A stretch of 64,000 nt of DNA, from positions 12,659,033 through 12,723,032 of the forward strand of contig NC_053153.1 of NCBI RefSeq assembly GCF_016808335.1. The letters run 5' to 3'. Origin of the DNA: Panicum virgatum (Eukaryota; Streptophyta; Magnoliopsida; Poales; Poaceae). The notes below the pieces were generated by a model, which worked only from the letters and a program-made list of their open reading frames with translations, made no database searches and was not told the origin of the DNA. Below, piece by piece: positions 11,353 to 22,867 of this stretch. How positions within the stretch are numbered: the stretch's first letter is position 1; the number at the start of each line of letters is the position of its first letter. A program made the position numbers and the translations under genes.

Positions 11353-12648
11353 TGTCGGGTACCATGATTAGGGGCAGCCTAATTAGAGGACTAAATCGCC
11401 CTTAAAACACAAAACACATATTAGGCAAACGGGCCCACGAAGGCCAACAGTCTCCTTCCAATTCGAAGGAAAGGAAAAGACTCAAAAAAGCCCAATCCAC
11501 AGCCCAAGAACACAGTGCGGCCCATCCGAGCCCCCTCAAACCCGCGGGGCAATCTCCGCCTCGCTCGAGGGCTCCCCGCCGCGACCCTCGACAACACCCC
11601 ACGTCTCCACCTCGCTCAAGGGTAGCGAGCCTACCCCCGAGAAAGCGGATCGACTCCGCCTCACTCGAGGCCACCCCTCGACAGAAAGGACAAACGGCCA
11701 TCCGCTCACCCACCGTCGTACGGAGGCATTAAATACTAACAGCTCTGCCACAGCGCCCGGGTCAGACGGCGTCAGGCCACCACTCCGCACAGTGGCTGTG
11801 AACGGGGTCCTATCCACCAACTCCGGTCACTGCTCAGCCATCCCCGGCGCTGTGGCGCCACTATGGGAGCCTGCGACGCACTGTGCGAACGTGCGCGGCG
11901 CTGCTCCTTCCACTGTGCTGCCAACTCCCCGTCCTTCCCTCGTACTTTCCTCTCCGCGGAACCCTCGAACGGCATGGGTATGACCCTCGGGCGCGGCCCG
12001 AACCTTGACCCGATCAAGAACCCTGCCTGCAGGACCCTCGGAAAGCCGCCACGTCGAACGCAGTGGACGGTACCCTCTACAGGAGCCACCATGCCGCCCG
12101 CTGGAGCTGCCAGGACGCCGGCGTGATCTCCGCAAGACCAAGGACGACGCCCAGGATGACCACCACGCCCGGCGCCTCACTCTCCAGTGTGGCACAGTGT
12201 ACTTTCTATAGTAGTCGACTACTGCACGCCCCCAATTCGGGGAGGAACGACGACTTCTCCCCCTCCCATACATGTACACCACCCCTCCTTTTGTCTATAA
12301 AAGGGGGAGGCGGGCTCAGCTCATCCGGGATCATCTCCAACACTCAGCACGACTCGCAGAATACACAACCGCTCTCCTGAGCCCCGATATTGGCACTCGC
12401 CTCAATTATCTAGGAGTGACCTGGGAGCTTCCCTCCCTCTCTCGCCTCGCTTGTACCCCATACTACAGGCACTCCCAGTGTGGAATAGAACAGTGCACTC
12501 GCACACCCTTGCTGGACGTACGGCCCCGCAGCCAGAACCAGGATAAACCCGTGCGTTCCTGTGTTATCTTTTGCATCAACCATCCAGAGTGAGAGATCAT
12601 GCAGCATTTTACTAGTTGGTGCCGGACCGCCGGGTCAGGACACCAACA
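11353..12648 (+). repeat. 5' LTR of the Tat element
   Basis: Starts TGTCGGGTACC and ends ACACCAACA. The 1,296-bp LTR carries about 46 bp, near 11620-11670, absent from the 3' LTR. It contains a TATA box at 12296. Confidence 0.92.
12296..12302 (+). promoter_or_regulatory. LTR TATA box (5' LTR)
   Basis: TATAAAA within GTCTATAAAAGGGGG, conserved at the same place in the 3' LTR. It is about 410 bp upstream of the gag start, and transcription would begin about 30 bp downstream. Confidence 0.75.
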
Positions 12649-12670
12649 GTTGGTGCGCCAGGTAGGGGTT
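12649..12670 (+). promoter_or_regulatory. Primer binding site
   Basis: Immediately 3' of the 5' LTR, TTGGTGCGCCAGGTAGGGG begins one base in. A TGG start complementary to a tRNA CCA end is expected here. The sequence is close to the complement of a plant tRNA-Gly acceptor end (one mismatch from memory); the tRNA identity is not proven. Confidence 0.6.
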
Positions 12671-12711
12671 GTGCTGCGTGACTTTTTTCTTCATTCTCTC
12701 TTGTTTCCTGG

Positions 12712-15076
12712 ATGGCAGACGAGCCACGCCCGCTCCCGGCGAGCACGGTGCTTCGGTTCGGGAGCCTCGACTTCGTCGCGACCGGCAACGGTTACGACAT
12801 AGAGCTTCTCCCGGCCGAGGCCACCCCCGATACTCCGGCTCCACCGCCCCAGCGCAGGAGGCACTCGGGTCAGCGCGCACGGCAAGCGCGCATGGAGCAG
12901 CGCAGGGCGGCACGCCTCAGCTCCCCCACGTGGGTCGAGGCTGGCGTATCGCAGCCCAACGTCGCGACTAACGGCATCGCCACTTCGCCACCACGAGCTC
13001 CGGCGCTATCTGCATCGGCACCACCACCATCAAGAGCAGCCCCGGAGCCTCCCAAGGAGGGCGCGGCTGCACCGTCGCCCTTTCCCTTTGGGATGCGTAA
13101 CGCGGCTGCGACCTACGCTTTGCCAGTTAGCACCGACATGAGCGTGCATGAGGACTTGCCGGGTCACCACCTCCTCTCGATCCGCAACCTCGTCGCGTCA
13201 TCACCCGATGACTCCTACCCCGACACAGCGGGCTCGATCGCCGATGACATCAACTTCTTCATGGACAACTTCACGGCCACGGAGCGGGATTACTCCAGGG
13301 TCTGTGACCTCAACGCCTTCCGGTCGTTTCAGCTTGTGGCGGACTACTGCCTCACCTGCTTCGAAGACTCCAGCGAGGGGGATTACGATCCCACTCGGGA
13401 GTGCTTCATGGTCGAGCTGGCGGATGGGGTGGTCGACGAAGCGCCAAGCAACGACGGGAAAAATGAGGAGCCCCCACCAGCAAACCAAGTGGCGACGCCC
13501 CCTCCGAACCCCGCCGCTTCGTCAAGCTCGGCGGCGCGGCGGGCGCAGCTGGCGCAACTCACGGAGCTCGAGAAAAAGCTCGAGGAGGAGCATCGGCAGA
13601 TACGACTGCTACGTACCACGCTTGAGCAGGAGTGCCCCACACGCGGTGCACGAGCTCAGGTGGCAGGGCGCATCGCTCGGGAGGGGATCCTGGCCGACGA
13701 CAACGTTGATAAACCGCTGGAACTGCAAAGGGCCAGCCAAAAGCTCGTCGCTGCAGCTTACCTACTTCAAGCCATGCCGGAGCCCTCTACGACCGAGGGA
13801 CGCAACCTGCGCAATGAGGCGAAGGTGCTCATTGAGCAGGCTGAGAGCTTTGCGTCTCGCATGCGCTCGACAGTTTTGAAGGCCGAAGGAATGGCACGCC
13901 AGGGCCATGAGGCCTCGGTGCATACTCCTCTGGGAGGAAAGGGCAAGGCGGCCGTGACCGACGACGTGAGAGCACCCTCAGTGCACGACTGTATCAAAAG
14001 GACTCCTGCGAAGGAGCGACTCCACGACACGCGCAGACACGCCGACGACGGCGACACCCGCAACATCATCAATGGGAGGAAGTTCACCCCTCAACGGGGT
14101 GGCCGCTTCGATCCCGAGCACGACAGGGGACGGTCACTGGAGCCTCCGGGCACCCGTGCATTCAGTCGGGAGATTCGTACCGCTCCCTTCCCTCCCACGC
14201 TTTCGACAGCCCACCACCCTCGTTAAGTACTCGGGCGAGACCGATCCCGCGGTCTGGCTCAACGACTACCGTTTGGCATGCCAGCTGGGCGGCGCGACGG
14301 ATGACGCCGTGATCATCCGCAACCTTCCTTTTCACCTTGCCGATGCCACATGAACATGGCTCGAGCACCTGCCCGCGGATCAGATCCATAACAGGGCCGA
14401 CCTAGTTAGGATCTTCGTGGGCAATTTCTAGGGCACTTACGTGCGCCCCGGAAACTCCTGGGATCCCCGAGGGTGTCAGCAGAAGCCCAACGAATCCCTG
14501 CACGACTACGTGTGATGCTTCTCAAAGCAGTGCACCGAGCTTCGTAGCATCACTGATGTCGAAGTCATCAACACCTTCTTCGAAGGCACGACGTGCAGGA
14601 ACCTGGTGCACGAGCTTGCGCGAAGCCGTCCTGCCAACATCAACGAGTTGTTCGATGCCGCCACCAACTACACCACCGGCGAGGAGGCAGTTCGTGCCAT
14701 CTTCGACAACAAGGCGAGCAAGCGCAAGGAGGATGCGCCCGCAGAGGGCAGCAACAGCAAGACCAAGGCCCCCGCCAAGAAACAAAAGTGGGGGAAGAAA
14801 GGAAAGAAGTCGGTCACACCGAACCAGCACAGACAGAGGCAAGCGGAGGACTCCGACGAGGCCTTCGTCGCTTCCCCAGAATGCAAGGGCCCTCGAGGCG
14901 GTGGCGGCTTGTTTGATGACATGCTCAAGAAGCCGTGCCCTTACCACAAGAGCTCAGTCAACCACACCCTCAAGCATTGTGAAATGCTCCGCAAGTACTA
15001 CAACCGCATCGCGAACTGCGACGAGGACAAGAAGAAGGATGCGGGTGACAAGGGTGGTGATGGCGAGTTCCCCTAG
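12712..15076 (+). pseudogene. Tat element gag (broken)
   Basis: The frame opens at ATG 12712 just after the PBS and runs 504 codons to 14226. It has a Pro/Ala-rich N-terminal part, a coiled-coil-like Glu/Lys segment near residues 280-310, and a basic stretch. A frameshift near 14190-14205 moves the reading to another frame, where the capsid-like domain (WLNDYRLACQLGG, then NTFFEGTTCRNLVHELARS) continues to 15076. In-frame stops interrupt it at 14351 (TGA), about 14428 (TAG), about 14514 (TGA) and 15074 (TAG). Gag would form the cytoplasmic particle of the retrotransposon. I infer that this copy cannot supply it. Confidence 0.85.
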
Positions 15077-15880
15077 ATGGAGAAAGCCTTCTTCATCTTC
15101 GGAGGGCCGACGGCGAACATCACCTCTCGGCAGCGCAAGCGAGAGCGCCGAGAAGTCTTCTCCATCGTCAAGGCCACGCCATCCTACCTCGACTGGTCGG
15201 AGGACACCATCTCCTTCGGCCGCGAGGACCACCCCGACTACGTTCCGAACTCGGGACATTATCCACTCGTTGTGGACCGTATCATCGGCAACACTCGCTT
15301 CTCCAAAGTGCTCATGGACGGGGGCAGCAGCCTCAACATCATGTACGCCCACACTTTGGAGCTCATTGGGATCGGACTGGACAAGCTCTGCCCCAGCAAG
15401 TCGCCGTTCTACGGCGTTGCGCCGGGGAAGCGAGTCCAACCCCTCGGCCAGATCGACTTGCCCGTCTGCTTCGGCACGGCAGCCAACTTCCGCAAGGAGG
15501 TGCTCACCTTCGAGGTGGTGGGGTTCCGGGGAGCCTATCATGCCATCCTTGGGCGTCTCTGCTACGCCAAGTTCATGACAATCCCCAACTACACCTACCT
15601 CAGGATGAAGATGCCAGGCCCGAAGGGTGTCATCACCATTGGCTCCTCGTTCGAGCATGCCTACAAGTGCGACGTCGAGTGCGCCGAGCATGCCGAGGCT
15701 CTGGCGCTTGACGAAGCCCTCGCCGCGCAACAACAAGGAATGGCCGAGGAGGCCATGGACTCCAAGCAGCGGCACACGGGCAATTTCGAGCCTGCCGAGG
15801 GTACCAAGGACATCCCCTCGACCCAAAGACCCCCGACGGCAAGGCGCTGAAGATCAGCGCTACCCTCGACAGCAAATAGG
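15077..15880 (+). pseudogene. Tat element aspartic protease region
   Basis: This block stays in the same frame as late gag after the TAG at 15074. The retropepsin-type active-site motif VLMDGGSSLN is near 15310-15340, followed by the flap-like and ILGR motifs (AILGRLCYAKF, near 15545). The DGGS version of the active site is usual for this lineage. A frameshift near 15830 and a TAG at about 15877 separate it from RT. Its role in the family is to cleave Gag-Pol. Confidence 0.82.
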
Positions 15881-17700
15881 AAGTGGTGCTCGTTGACTTT
15901 CTCCGCGCCAATGCAGATATCTTCGCGTGGAGCCCCTCGGACATGCCTGGCATCCCGAGGGAGGTCACCGAGCACTCCCTTGATATCCTGCCGAACTCCA
16001 AGCCGTTGAAACAACGCCTGCGGCGCTTCGACGAGCTCAAGCGACGGGCGATCGGCAAGGAGGTGCACAAGCTTTTGGAGGCTGGATTTATCAAGGAGGT
16101 ATTCCATCCCGAGTGGCTAGCTAATCCTGTACTAGTTAAGAAAAGGAGTGGGAAATGGAGGATGTGTGTAGACTACACTAGTTTAAATAAAGCATGCCCT
16201 AAGGTTCCCTTTCCTTTGCCACGAATTGATCAAATCGTTGACTCAACTGCGGGATGCGAACTTTTATCCTTTCTTGATGCGTACTCCGGTTATCACCAAA
16301 TTAAGATGAAAGAGTCCGACCAGCTCGCGACCTCTATTATTACCCCTTTCGGCATGTACTGCTACGTCACGATGCCCTTTGGCCGTAGAAACGCCGGAGC
16401 TACATACCAACGATGTATGCTCTACGTGTTTGGAGACCATATCGGGCGGACCGTAGAAGCATATATCAACGACATCGTTGTGAAATCCAGGAAGGCAGAC
16501 GACCCGGTAGCCGATCCTAGGATCGCGTTCGATTGGCTCAGGGCTAAAGGGGTGAAGCTCAACCCCGAGAAGTGCGTGTTCAGGGTTCCTCGAGGCATGC
16601 TCTTGGGTTTCATTGTCTCCCAGCGGGGCATTGAGCCCAACCCTAAAAAACTCTCGGCCATCACTCGGATGGGACTGATCCGAGACTTAAAGGGGGTACA
16701 AAAGGTTATGGGTAGCCTAGCGGCCCTCAGCCGATTCATCTCATTCCTCAGTGAGAAAGGCTTGCCTCTGTATCGACTCCTGAGGAAATCCGAGCATTTT
16801 TCGTGGACCCCCGAGGCCCAGGAGGCCCTCGACAGACTTAAAACATAGCTCACGAGCGCTCCAATCCTAACGCCACCAATGGACGGCGAGCCCCTCTACC
16901 TGCACGTGGCAGCCACGACTCAGGTCGTCAGCGCCGCCATCATCGTAGAACGACAGGAGGAGGGACATGCTCTGCCAGTCCAAAGGCCGGTATACTTCAT
17001 CAGTGAAGAGTTGTCTGAAACCAAGACTCGGTACCCACAGATCCAGAAGCTACTCTACGCAGTGATCTTGGCTCGGCACAAGCTGTGCCACTACTTCGAG
17101 GCCCACCCCATCACCGTGGTCTCGTCCTTCCCCCTTGGGGAGATAGTCCACAACCGGGAGGTCACGGGTAGGATAGCCAAGTGGTCAGTGGAGCTGATGG
17201 GAGAGACTCTCACCTATGCACCTCGCAAGGCAGTAAAATCCCAGATCTTGGCAGACTTCATAGCCGAATGGACCGACACTCAGCTGCTCCCAACCCAGAT
17301 TCAAGTGGAATGCTGGCTCATGTACTTCGACCGGTCAGTGATGAAGACCGGTGCAGGCGCGGGCCTGCTATTCGTCTCACACCTCAGAGAACACATGCGG
17401 TACGTGGTGTGCTTGCACTTCCCAGCGTCGAACAATATGGCGGAGTACGAGGCCCTCCTCAGCGGCCTCCGCATCGCCATCGAGCTCGGCATCAAGCGGC
17501 TCGACATCCGGGGAGACTCCCAGCTCGTCATCGACCAGGTGATGAAGGAGGCAAGCTGCCACAACGAGAAGATGGAGGCATACTGCAATGCAGTGCGTCG
17601 CCTCGAGAACAAGTTCGACGGGCTCGAGCTCAACCATATCGTGTGCAAGTACAATGAGGAAGCGGACGAAGTAGCCAAGATTGCGTCCGGGCGGACCGCC
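15881..17700 (+). pseudogene. Tat element reverse transcriptase and RNase H
   Basis: RT motifs are in order: VLVKKRSGKWRMCVDY (16130-16175), LDAYSGYHQI (16275), and the active-site box, which reads YINDIVVK at about 16462 where the family has two adjacent aspartates. One catalytic Asp is therefore Asn. A TAG at 16846 breaks the end of RT. The RT-linked RNase H ([18 protein letters not shown], 16985) follows in frame, then a second RNase H-like domain with [18 protein letters not shown] and [11 protein letters not shown] (17320-17545), typical of Tat elements. A frameshift near 17695 ends the frame. Confidence 0.9.
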
Positions 17701-18470
17701 GTCCCCCGAACGTCTTCGCCCGTGACCTCACCAAGCCATTCATTGACTTCAAGAATCCTGTGGAAGCTATCGGAGCGGCACCCGAACCCTCGAGGGCTGC
17801 GACCGTCGAGCCATTGGCCAAGGACCCCTTGACGGGGGAACCCGAGGCCATGGACACTGACATTGAGACCTCTTCGGCAGACGAGGCTGAGGCAATGGAG
17901 ATCGACGAGGCCCCGCCCCCGCGGGATTGGCGCACCCAATATCTCGACTGGATGGTTCGAGGGGTCCTACCCTCGGATCGCGCTCAGGCACGGCGCATCG
18001 CTAGGCGGGCCAAGTACTTCGTCCTGATCGACGACGAACTGTACAAGCGCAGTTCGTCGGGCGTCCTGCAATGATGCATCCCCATCCCCGAGGGTAAGGA
18101 GCTGATCCAAGACATCCACGCCGGCATCTGCGGTCACCACGCCGTGCCGCGTACCCTCATGGGCAACACGTTTCGATAAGGCTTTTACTAGCCCACCGCG
18201 GTCGCCGACGCCACCAACATCGTGCGGACCTGTGAGGGTTGCCAGTTCTACGCTCGGAAGACGCACCTCCCGGCTCACGCTCTACAGACCATCCCCATCA
18301 CATGGCCATTCGCTGTGTGGGGACTGGACCTCGTTCGCCCGCTGCAGAAGGCACCCGGGGGCTTCACCCACTTGTCGCTAAAGTGCTTAAGCCCGGCACG
18401 TACAAGCTGGCAAATAAAACGGTGAAGTCTTCACCAATGCATGGAACATTTAGCAGCTACGTCGCTTCTA
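17701..18470 (+). pseudogene. Tat element integrase, core deleted
   Basis: After a linker, the integrase zinc-binding region shows the HHCC pattern (HAGICGHH ... TCEGCQFYA, 18117-18258), with stops near 18074, 18178 and 18190. The catalytic core begins (PFAVWGLDL, 18307) but stops at GGFTHL near 18370. The next sequence matches the extreme C-terminal tail of such polyproteins (PGTYKLAN then the tail near 18460). The remainder of the core, including the later catalytic acidic residues, is therefore missing. The deletion junction lies about 18370-18390. Confidence 0.82.
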
Positions 18471-19101
18471 TCCTTAGAATTCCAAGCTATTTGTACATCG
18501 CTTGTACTCATATTTAAAATTTCCCAAAGCAATAAAGAGTATGCTTTACTTATTTATTTTTGGGAACTTTTCGAACCCTCGGGGGCTCGGATGCGCACGA
18601 ACACTGAGGTACGCTCGGCTTTACCCTTGGCAAAGCCAAGCCTCCCTCGGGGGCTATTACGGGGGGAACCCCCGAATGTCCCCAAAAACACCAACATTTT
18701 TTCGAAAAATTTCCGTATCCAAGTTTCTCGTATACTTAGAAAGATAGACGCAAGGCATAAACGACTAAGGAACGGGATCGGCTGAGCCGCGGGACCACCT
18801 ACGCCTCCGGGATATGGCATCCCCACTCGCCTCCCTACGCCTAAGCCGTTTGTGAACGCAAACTTCCTCGCTAAAACCTATCTAAGACGCATACGAGAAT
18901 ACGGAAATAAAGTAGAGAAAATGAGGGCTCGAACACACAAGGCCTCGATCGGCCACACTGTCGATATACATTAACAAGTTTCTTCATCCAGAAGTATAGT
19001 TACGACAAAATGCTAACTTATTTACATGGGCTTCGAGGCCCAGACTCCATACAGGTTGCCTTCCCCCTCCCCCTGCGGATCTTCAACGGCGTCGAATTTG
19101 G
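18471..19101. other. Post-pol spacer of the Tat element
   Basis: Non-coding sequence between the pol remnant and the 3' end of the antisense gene. It contains a polypurine-like CTCGGGGGCTATTACGGGGG near 18644, resembling the tract before the 3' LTR. Confidence 0.5.
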
Positions 19102-22100
19102 CTATGGGGGGATATCGCCCTCAAGCTTCTTGGCCAAGATGGCGGCGCACTCCTCGACGGCGGCATTGGCGTCATCCATGGCAGCCGACGCGGCGTCCAC
19201 ACTGATGCCGGATGCAAAGACGTACCCCAACGACACTATCTCGAGATCCATGTCATAGTGCGTCGAGGCCACGGCAAGGGCTCGTTGAACGCCGAGGCGG
19301 AAGGTGCTTTTGAAGTGCTCGGCCACCCTACCGCCCAGCGATCGTAGGCGGCTGGCCACCGAGCTACCAGACAAAGCCCCCTCCCCCTCGAGTTCCTGGC
19401 ACACGACCACGGCGGCCTGCTTCAGGTCTGCGTACTCATCATGCGCCGCCGTGAGCGCGCCTTGGACAGCCTCCTTCGCCGCGGTCTCGTCCGCCACCGC
19501 TTTCCTCAGCTCTGGACGAAGAAATAAAGATAAGTCTCCACAAAACAAGAATCAACTCAACCAAAAACCTCATACACTCACCTCTGATGTCTCCTTGCGC
19601 CCCCTCCAGCCGAGCCTACGCGGCGTTCGCCTGCTCCTGGAGTGTGGACAAGGAGGCCTCCTTCACTTTGAGGGCAGCCTCCGCGCTCTGAGTGGCCGCC
19701 TCCTGCCTAGCGAGGGCTGCGTCCCTCTCTCCGAGGGTCGAGGTGAGCGTGGCGACAGTCACCTTCTGGCGATGGAGCTGGGCCTCCTTGCCTTGAAGCT
19801 CAGCCTCCTTCTGCTGTAGCTCTGCAGCCAGCGCATCGACCTCCTGGGCCTTCCGCTCCGCCGCAGCCCTCTGGGCGTCGCGCTCGTTGGCAGCCTACGC
19901 CAGCTCCTCCTCCAGCGCACGCTGGCGCGCCCCCAGGTCGGTCACCAAGGTGTTGGCCTCGATCGTCCGAACGACCAAACTGGCATTGTGCTGCCCAAGC
20001 CATCGCACTTGGGAGTACAATCGGGCCAGCTCGGCGCTTTTGTTACGCGAGATTACCCTCAGCTGCTGCAAGCGGAGGAGCATGAGTGGAACACACAAAA
20101 ACAAGATTGAAAGCGAGCAATTTCCTGGGGAAAGTACTTACCTTGCTGATAAGGAAATCCATCTTCTGATGGAGCTGGAAGGCGCGGCCAAGGGCATCCT
20201 GGATCTGAGTGCCTACGTCGTACTGTGCCTTCCAGGCCTCCTCCTCCTCCTGCTCGTTGCGAAGAAATCCCGAGGGGACCCCGGACTGAACGATCGCAGA
20301 GTTGACCCCATGACCGGGCCCCTCGGACGTCCCCGCACCGAGGATATCCTCGGAGGCCGAAAGAAACTCAGCAATCCGGGCGGCGGCGCTGGTCACAGCA
20401 GCTGGATCGATGTCCCTCGAATCCCTGTACTCATTGCTTCTCAGCGGCAGCTCCACCACCGGCTCCATGTTCTCCGGCGCCGTTTGCGCCGTCGCCGCCG
20501 TAGCAGCACCCTTGTCCCCGGCCCTCGTGGGCTCTGGGACACGGGTCTCTTCCACCGCCGGCGCCCTTGGCACCGACTCCACTTCCGTTGCCCCCAAGAC
20601 CCCAGCCCTCAGGGGCTCGGGGGCGAGGGTCTCTCCCTCTCTTTGGACGGCGGAGCGCTCCTGCGCTTCCCCATCAGCTTCTCCTCCTCCGGCTTCCGGC
20701 TGGGCGGCGCTGCCGGCTCCGCCCTCGCCGGCTCCGACATCTGGCCGGGCGACGCTCTCTGCGCCGCCCCGGCCGGCCTCCTCCTCGGTGTCGACCCGGG
20801 CGGCCGCCGCAGCGCCGCTCCGACCGGCGTCATTTTTGCCCTCTTGCGCTCGGGCTAGTTGGGCCTTCTGGGCCCCCCGAGCCATCGCTTGTCGGAGCTT
20901 CACGGCTCCCACCTCTAAGGCCTAGTTCCCTCCGGTCAGGGGCCGCGGCGCTGAATGTGGCGTCGCGCGCGCCCCGGTCTTGAGGGCCTTGGTCGACATA
21001 AGGCGGGCCACATCCTTGGTGGTGGCCCTGTAGCCGGGAAGACGGGGAGAAAAATGCTAAAGCCAGTCGGATTGGAGGGTCGAGTAAACGAAGGCAAAGA
21101 GCAAAGTCGAGATCACTTACTCTGACCGGGCGCTCATACTGCATTTGCCCGTGCTGCTATTCCGGGCCGGCGGCACGCTGACGCCTCCCGACGACTGACC
21201 CGAGGGCGTCGCCCTCGGATCGGCCTAAAGCCTCGGGGCCGTCCGCGCGGGTGCTTCCATGCTTGTCATGGACCCCCCGTCGCCAGTCGACGCCGCGGGC
21301 TTGGGCGACCTCCTGCCCGCTGCCGGCACGGGCGACCTCCGCTCCGCCCTTGCCGCAGGTGCCACCACCAATGACCCTGGCGCGAGCCTCGCCTCGCCCA
21401 GCGCCATTGACGACCCCTCACCGCTAACCCCACGATGGGCCGGCGGGGGACTCATGCCCGTCACCACCTCGAAGTCATCGGACTCCGAGAAATCGACCCC
21501 GCAGGACAAGGAGCCCTCCTCCTCGGTGGACTCGGGCGTGGGCGGCCGCGGGGCACCCTCCACCCGAGCAATTTTGCACGCCTTCTCGTGCTCCTCCTTC
21601 CTCTCCCTCTTCCTGGTGGTGGCCTACTTCGCCGCGTCTTTCTTCTTCACCGCCTCTCCGTGAAGGCTGTTGGCTTTGCGAGCCTCCGGAGTTGGGGGCT
21701 TCGAGACGTAGGCTTTGTGGCTCAGTCCCTGCAAACGCGACTGAATCAGGAAGTAGGGGAAGGAACAGCACAAAATTGACAACAATCGGAAACCAAACTC
21801 ACCAGAGTGATGTACCCCTTCTCGGGGCGCATCTTGATCTTCCAGAGATCGCCGGAGTTGGAGGGGAAGTGCGCCACCGCGCTCCTCGCCCTCCGGGCCG
21901 CGGCATCGTGGGAGAGCAGCTCGTCCGACGTCCTCGAACCCTCGGCCGCGGCTTCGAGGGTAAGTTCGAAGATCGGCAGCCTCCTCTCCACGAGAGGGAT
22001 CACCCTCTGCCGATGGAAATTCACAATGACGGCAGCCGCCGTCAGCTCTTTCTTCGCCAGGTACTGCAGCGCGTTGGTGAACACCTTGAGCCTGGCCTGC

Positions 22101-22682
22101 TGCTTTGGGGGCGACACCCCCCAATTCCACTTTTTCGGCCTCTCCCGGAGCACCTTGTTAGTGAACGCCGAGAGCCGCTGGTCGTCGTTGCGCAGGTAGA
22201 ACCACCCTCAGGTCCACCCGGCGTTGTTCGTAGTCATCTTGCAGGGGATGTACAGGTTCGCCCTCTGCAAGCGCACGTGAAGCATGAGACCACCGGCGCG
22301 TGAATATCTCTTCGGCTGGCCCTGGACGTTGTCGATGTAGAGCTCGCCGTGGAACAGGTGGACCCTCGCAGAGGGCGACGAAGACCGCTGCCTGCGAGAT
22401 GGAGTTGGGGCTGAAGTTGTGCAGCTCCACCCCGTAGTGGTCACAAAGCGCGCGGATGAACCTGCCGACGGGGACGCCGAACCCCAGCTCATGGAGCCGC
22501 ACGAGGCTCACGATGTAGCCGCTTGGGGGATTCGGCTCGATCTCCTCCGGCCGCGGAGGGATCCACACCGGCTGCGATGGATTGGTGTTCAGCTGCAGGA
22601 GCATCTCGGCGACCAGCCCCTCCAAGACTGCCTCAGTGGCGGAGGATCTCCCCCACGGCAGTGGCTCCTCGATCTGTGCCAT
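19102..22682 (-). pseudogene. Spliced antisense gene of the Tat element (PF04195-like)
   Basis: A minus-strand gene starts at ATG 22682. Its N-terminal region contains GYIVSLVRLHELGFGVPVGR and HNFSPNSISQAAVFVALC, then LYIDNVQGQPKRY and KMTTNNAGWT, the family I know as 'putative gypsy type transposon' (PF04195). Clear GT-AG introns occur at 21729-21802, 20066-20141 and 19512-19581. Downstream exons are Ala/Glu-rich and coiled-coil-like, ending at 19102. Damage includes a deletion/frameshift near 22370, TAG codons near 21630 and 20923, and a stop near 22208. Such antisense genes are known in Tat/Grande-type elements, and their function is unsettled. Missing bases make exact exon joins uncertain. 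Confidence 0.75.
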
Positions 22683-22860
22683 CGCTTCGAATCGGTGGGG
22701 AGCACGGGAAACAAGCTCAAACGATGGCTAAGGTGCACTCTCTCCTCTTCTTCTTCCTCCACTCGCTCTTGGCTCTGGGCTCTAGATGCAGGGGAGCAAA
22801 GGAGGCAGGGGAGGCGAGAGCAAAATGGCCAAGTGAGCCCAATCGATGTCCCTTTCCTCG

Positions 22861-22867
22861 CTTTTAT
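22861..22867 (-). promoter_or_regulatory. TATA-like box for the antisense gene
   Basis: On the minus strand the sequence reads GGATAAAAGCGAGG, about 180 bp upstream of the antisense ATG at 22682. It has suitable spacing for a leader of about 150 nt. Inferred from sequence only. Confidence 0.4.

Noticed and set aside
14556..15826. 340-aa plus and 290-aa minus frames over gag/protease
   Set aside because: Out of frame with recognisable Gag and protease motifs; shadows of retrotransposon coding.
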